Assembly: GCA_026991055.1 (NCBI GenBank)
Contig: JALXCE010000008.1
Location: 1-9,304 of the forward strand
Source: Caldifarciminota bacterium
GTDB taxonomy: Bacteria; Hydrothermota; Hydrothermia; B15-G9; WFZT01
Length of the DNA stretch: 9,304 bases
Direction of reading: 5' to 3'
Position 1 is the stretch's first letter. Each line of letters opens with the position of its first letter. The position numbers were made by a program, and so were the translations under genes. Positions 7,502 through 9,304 of the stretch are shown here, in pieces. The notes beneath the pieces are model-generated. The model was not told the DNA's origin. It saw nothing but the letters and a program-made list of their open reading frames with translations, and did no database searches.

Positions 7502-7544
7502 TTTACCACACAAAACCTATTTTTTATCAAATTTGTGGGGTAAA
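7502..7544. repeat. 43-bp palindromic unit, 3' copy, overlapping the nucleotidyltransferase stop codon
   Basis: The left arm TTTACCACACAAA (7502-7514) and right arm TTTGTGGGGTAAA (7532-7544) are inverse complements with one mismatch, separated by 17 nt. The right arm is identical to the right arm of the unit at 8584-8596. The left arm differs from its counterpart at 8554-8566 by a single base. The nucleotidyltransferase stop codon (7517-7519) falls in the spacer, and the right arm encodes part of its C-terminus (around L335-K338). Confidence 0.75.
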
Positions 7545-8545
7545 TTGTCGAACTCATCAAGTAGGGAATTGATGATGCTTTCTTCTTGTGGTAGTATTTT
7601 TTTCGCCTGATTCAATGTTTTTAGAATTCTTTTTTTCCAGCTACGTGGAATCTCGGAGATCAAATTTATTAGCTTCTGATATTCAGAAGGAGTTTTCAGA
7701 ATAAACTCAGCAGTATAGATTGCCTGTCTAAGGTCTTTCTCCATCTTACCCGATTCTTTCCTTCTGTCTGCTATCAGAATTTTGTGCAACATGAAGACTG
7801 CAGGGGCCGGAACTCTGACTTTAATACCTTTACTAATTGAGAGCTCAAAACTCTCCATAAAAAGTAAATTCATAAATCTTAGCATTTGAGGAGATATTCC
7901 GAGTTTTCGGATAAACGGAGATTCTCCCCTACCTTTTCCCAATTGTGGGGCAAGAAATTCGATTTTTATTCCAAATCCTGTGTAATATACAGAGTGATCT
8001 GGGTTTATGTGCTCTTCGAATCCCAATTGCTTTAAGTAGTCAGATAAATTAAATGCCTTGCCCCTGTAGGGATAGGGAATAAGAATATCTAAATCTTGGG
8101 TTTTAAGAGGATACTTTCTTATAGGAAGGAATTTTTGATATAATGCAAAGCACCAGGCTCCCACGATTTCTATACCTTCATCCCACATTTTCTCTTTTGT
8201 CATTATTCTCAGGAATTCCTTGAGTGGCTCTGTAAGTTCTATTCCACCTATTTCTCTCTGGCTATGTGTTAGAAACTTAATAGCTTCTCTCACTTCCTTT
8301 AATTTTTTCTCGATCACTTTTCTTTTTTGCAACTTTTTCAAAAGTTCAGAGGGTATTTCCTTCCCAATGTATTCATCTGTAACCTTGTCTCCTCTACGAT
8401 ATCTTAAATAATAGTATTCTTCACCGTTTATTCTCTTCTTTCTGATTTTGCCCTTTGGCAATGCGGCAAGCAAACCAACAAGTCGTTTTTCTTCTTCCCG
8501 GTAAAATTTCAGGGTCTCTTCAAATGTTTGTTTTACATCTTCCAT
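7517..8545 (-). CDS. Nucleotidyltransferase-fold protein (GSU2403/NTP_transf_8-like) with DUF6788-like N-terminus
   Basis: This is a 342-residue protein. Residues about 26-62 (LPKGKIRKKRINGEEYYYLR onward to YIGKE) look like the small basic beta-rich DUF6788 domain. A charged helical linker (65-95) follows. The second half resembles the GSU2403-type nucleotidyltransferase fold. It has VGAWCFALY (128-136) where polymerase-beta-like enzymes have a GG/GS motif, QDLDIL (150-155) with D151 and D153 as the metal pair, and KIEFLA (194-199) with E196 as possible third carboxylate. A conserved-looking helical tail follows with PAPAVFMLHKILIADRR (246-262) and KDLRQA (270-275). No substrate is known. Related folds occur in AbiEii/MenT-type toxins, so a toxin or defence role is conceivable but unproven. 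No separate antitoxin gene is visible. The gene is noticeably more AT-rich than its neighbours and is framed by palindromic units, consistent with horizontal acquisition. Start choice rests on the adjoining promoter. Confidence 0.75.
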   Translation of the reverse strand: MEDVKQTFEETLKFYREEEKRLVGLLAALPKGKIRKKRINGEEYYYLRYRRGDKVTDEYIGKEIPSELLKKLQKRKVIEKKLKEVREAIKFLTHSQREIGGIELTEPLKEFLRIMTKEKMWDEGIEIVGAWCFALYQKFLPIRKYPLKTQDLDILIPYPYRGKAFNLSDYLKQLGFEEHINPDHSVYYTGFGIKIEFLAPQLGKGRGESPFIRKLGISPQMLRFMNLLFMESFELSISKGIKVRVPAPAVFMLHKILIADRRKESGKMEKDLRQAIYTAEFILKTPSEYQKLINLISEIPRSWKKRILKTLNQAKKILPQEESIINSLLDEFDNLPHKFDKK

Positions 8546-8551
8546 ATCTCG

Positions 8552-8580
8552 ATTTTACCCCACAAAAATCAAAAATTCAA
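8552..8580 (-). promoter_or_regulatory. Probable leaderless promoter of the nucleotidyltransferase gene
   Basis: On the - strand, TTGAAT (8580-8575) is followed after 17 bp by TAAAAT (8557-8552), then 6 nt to the ATG. Transcription would begin at about the start codon. No usable Shine-Dalgarno is present; the nearest GGGG is 12 nt away. The palindromic unit covers the -35 box, the spacer and most of the -10 box, an arrangement expected of a repressor site. Confidence 0.55.
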
Positions 8581-8596
8581 ATGTTTGTGGGGTAAA
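8554..8596. repeat. 43-bp palindromic unit, 5' copy, probable operator
   Basis: The arms TTTACCCCACAAA (8554-8566) and TTTGTGGGGTAAA (8584-8596) are perfect 13-bp inverse complements separated by 17 nt. The unit begins 9 bp from the nucleotidyltransferase start codon and overlaps its predicted promoter. It shares arm sequence, arm length and spacer length with the unit at 7502-7544. A protein operator is the simplest reading; an element end or an RNA hairpin are alternatives. Confidence 0.75.
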
Positions 8597-8601
8597 TCTC
8601 A

Positions 8602-8617
8602 TATTCCCCTGGGAATA
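8602..8617. repeat. Short inverted repeat between divergent genes
   Basis: TATTCCC (8602-8608) and GGGAATA (8611-8617) are perfect 7-bp arms around CT. The loop is too small for a stable hairpin, so if functional this is more likely a dimeric protein-binding site. It lies between the divergently transcribed nucleotidyltransferase and the secreted-protein gene. Confidence 0.35.
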
Positions 8618-8719
8618 GAAGGAGCCAATGGAGAGCGGGAAAATTGGGAATTGTGAATTTTTAGAAGACTTTATACTTTCTGTGCAATATTGCGGGTGAT
8701 AAAAATACCCCACCACATA

Positions 8720-8748
8720 TTGACAGTGCTAAAGGGGTGATTTTTACT
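8720..8748 (+). promoter_or_regulatory. Promoter of the secreted-protein gene
   Basis: A perfect TTGACA (8720-8725) is followed after 17 bp by TTTACT (8743-8748, four of six matches to TATAAT). Transcription would begin near 8755, giving a leader of about 20 nt that includes the AGGAGG ribosome binding site at 8763-8768. An alternative TATACT at 8672-8677 lacks a well-spaced -35 box. Confidence 0.5.
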
Positions 8749-8762
8749 AAATTCAAACACTC

Positions 8763-8768
8763 AGGAGG
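8763..8768 (+). promoter_or_regulatory. Strong ribosome binding site
   Basis: A complete AGGAGG stands 6 nt before the ATG at 8775. It fixes the start of the last, incomplete gene and contrasts with the two leaderless-looking - strand genes. Confidence 0.8.
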
Positions 8769-8774
8769 TTAAAA

Positions 8775-9304
8775 ATGGTGATCATATTTCTCCTTCTTGT
8801 AAATTTTTATGGCAGTACAGCATTCCCCTATAGAAGTGAGGGGATTTTTGGTAATCCAGCATCCCTCGGCTTTTCCCCGGGATTTGAGTTTATCATGGAC
8901 ATGCCGGACAATGATTCACTTCCCCAGTATTTAGGTGCACAGCTTGGTTTCTACGGCATTGGAATCACAAAATCAGGAGACGATTACACCTATCATTACG
9001 CAACCGGCCTCAAAGTAGGCTCCGGCACGTTTGTCGGAATCGGCATATCTCGTGCCACAAATTTCTCTTTTAGAGCGGGTTTTATAAAGAGGTTCAAAAG
9101 TTTTCTGACGATAAATGCCTATGGAGACTTCTCTAACAGCACGAGGCTTATAAGCGGTGGATTGGGCTTGAGACTACTGAGGGGTGTTGTCAGGCTTTAC
9201 TCCCGTGTGGATTACACGGATTCGCTCGAGAATTATGGAGGTGGTCTTATTTTCCAGCCAATAAGGGGTTTGAGCTTCACCTTTGATGCCAATAAAGACG
9301 GTGA
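8775..9304 (+). CDS. Secreted beta-strand-rich protein, probable outer-membrane protein (5' part)
   Basis: The open frame runs from the ATG to the window edge (176 complete codons, no stop). The protein starts with a short hydrophobic signal sequence, MVIIFLLLVNFYGSTA, with no basic residue and a likely cleavage after the STA at 14-16. The mature start contains GNPASLGF (26-33), which recalls the NPA(S/G)L signature near the N-terminus of many FadL/PorV-like and related outer-membrane proteins. The rest is a run of glycine-rich alternating strands, such as GAQLGFYGIGIT, GTFVGIGISRAT and SGGLGLRLL, as expected for a beta-barrel or beta-sheet scaffold. Fusion of such an N-terminus to another domain, for example an SppA-type peptidase, occurs in some candidate phyla and cannot be judged here. 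It was recognised from its ribosome binding site and reading frame; it has no in-window stop. Function is unknown. Confidence 0.7.
   Translation, partial: MVIIFLLLVNFYGSTAFPYRSEGIFGNPASLGFSPGFEFIMDMPDNDSLPQYLGAQLGFYGIGITKSGDDYTYHYATGLKVGSGTFVGIGISRATNFSFRAGFIKRFKSFLTINAYGDFSNSTRLISGGLGLRLLRGVVRLYSRVDYTDSLENYGGGLIFQPIRGLSFTFDANKDG

Noticed and set aside
7502..7544. 3' palindromic unit as an intrinsic terminator
   Set aside because: On the - strand the stem is followed by AAAAGCTTAATC, not a T-run, and the first arm is inside the coding sequence.
7422..7610. Small + strand ORF across the 3' end of the nucleotidyltransferase gene as an antitoxin
   Set aside because: No ribosome binding site, and most of it is the antisense shadow of the nucleotidyltransferase gene.
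7502..8596. Insertion sequence or CRISPR array
   Set aside because: No transposase or recombinase is encoded between the units, and there are only two units about 1 kb apart rather than a regularly spaced array.

Overview
The window comes from a bacterial chromosome with dense gene packing, short overlaps, Lys/Glu/Arg-rich proteins and frequent AGA/AGG arginine codons. An exported decaheme cytochrome and a secreted, probably outer-membrane, protein point to a diderm bacterium with anaerobic or respiratory metabolism. Protein composition suggests a thermophile from a little-cultivated lineage. A candidate phylum of the WOR-3/Hydrothermae type would fit, but this is an impression from style, not from a marker gene.

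Region 1 (38-3988, + strand) is a three-gene translationally coupled block: a metallo-beta-lactamase-fold hydrolase of the COG1237 type, an ARPP-1/DUF6569 protein, and a full-length bifunctional Rel (p)ppGpp synthetase/hydrolase. The genes overlap by 4 bp (ATGA) and 23 bp, and rel uses a TTG start. Rel carries intact hydrolase and synthetase motifs and what looks like a duplicated helical segment before its zinc-finger and ACT domains. Region 2 (3989-4405) is a gene-free convergent gap holding a 34-bp concentric dyad and no convincing terminator.

Region 3 (4406-7290, - strand) is a two-gene operon: a GlcF/CCG-type iron-sulfur protein followed, with an ATGA overlap, by an exported ten-heme c-type cytochrome. 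No GlcD/GlcE dehydrogenase subunit lies next to it. A strong promoter sits so close to the glcF-like ATG that the mRNA should be leaderless.

Region 4 (about 7500-8600) is the most unusual part. A single AT-rich gene on the - strand encodes an apparent fusion of a DUF6788-like N-terminus with a GSU2403-type (NTP_transf_8) nucleotidyltransferase fold. It is bracketed by two copies of a 43-bp palindromic unit (13-bp arms, 17-nt spacer). One unit overlaps a leaderless promoter directly before the start codon, and the other overlaps the stop codon. This looks like a self-contained accessory module, perhaps autoregulated, toxin-antitoxin-like or mobile.

Region 5 (8602-9304, + strand) has a promoter with a perfect TTGACA box, a strong AGGAGG ribosome binding site, and the 5' part of a secreted beta-strand-rich protein that runs off the window.
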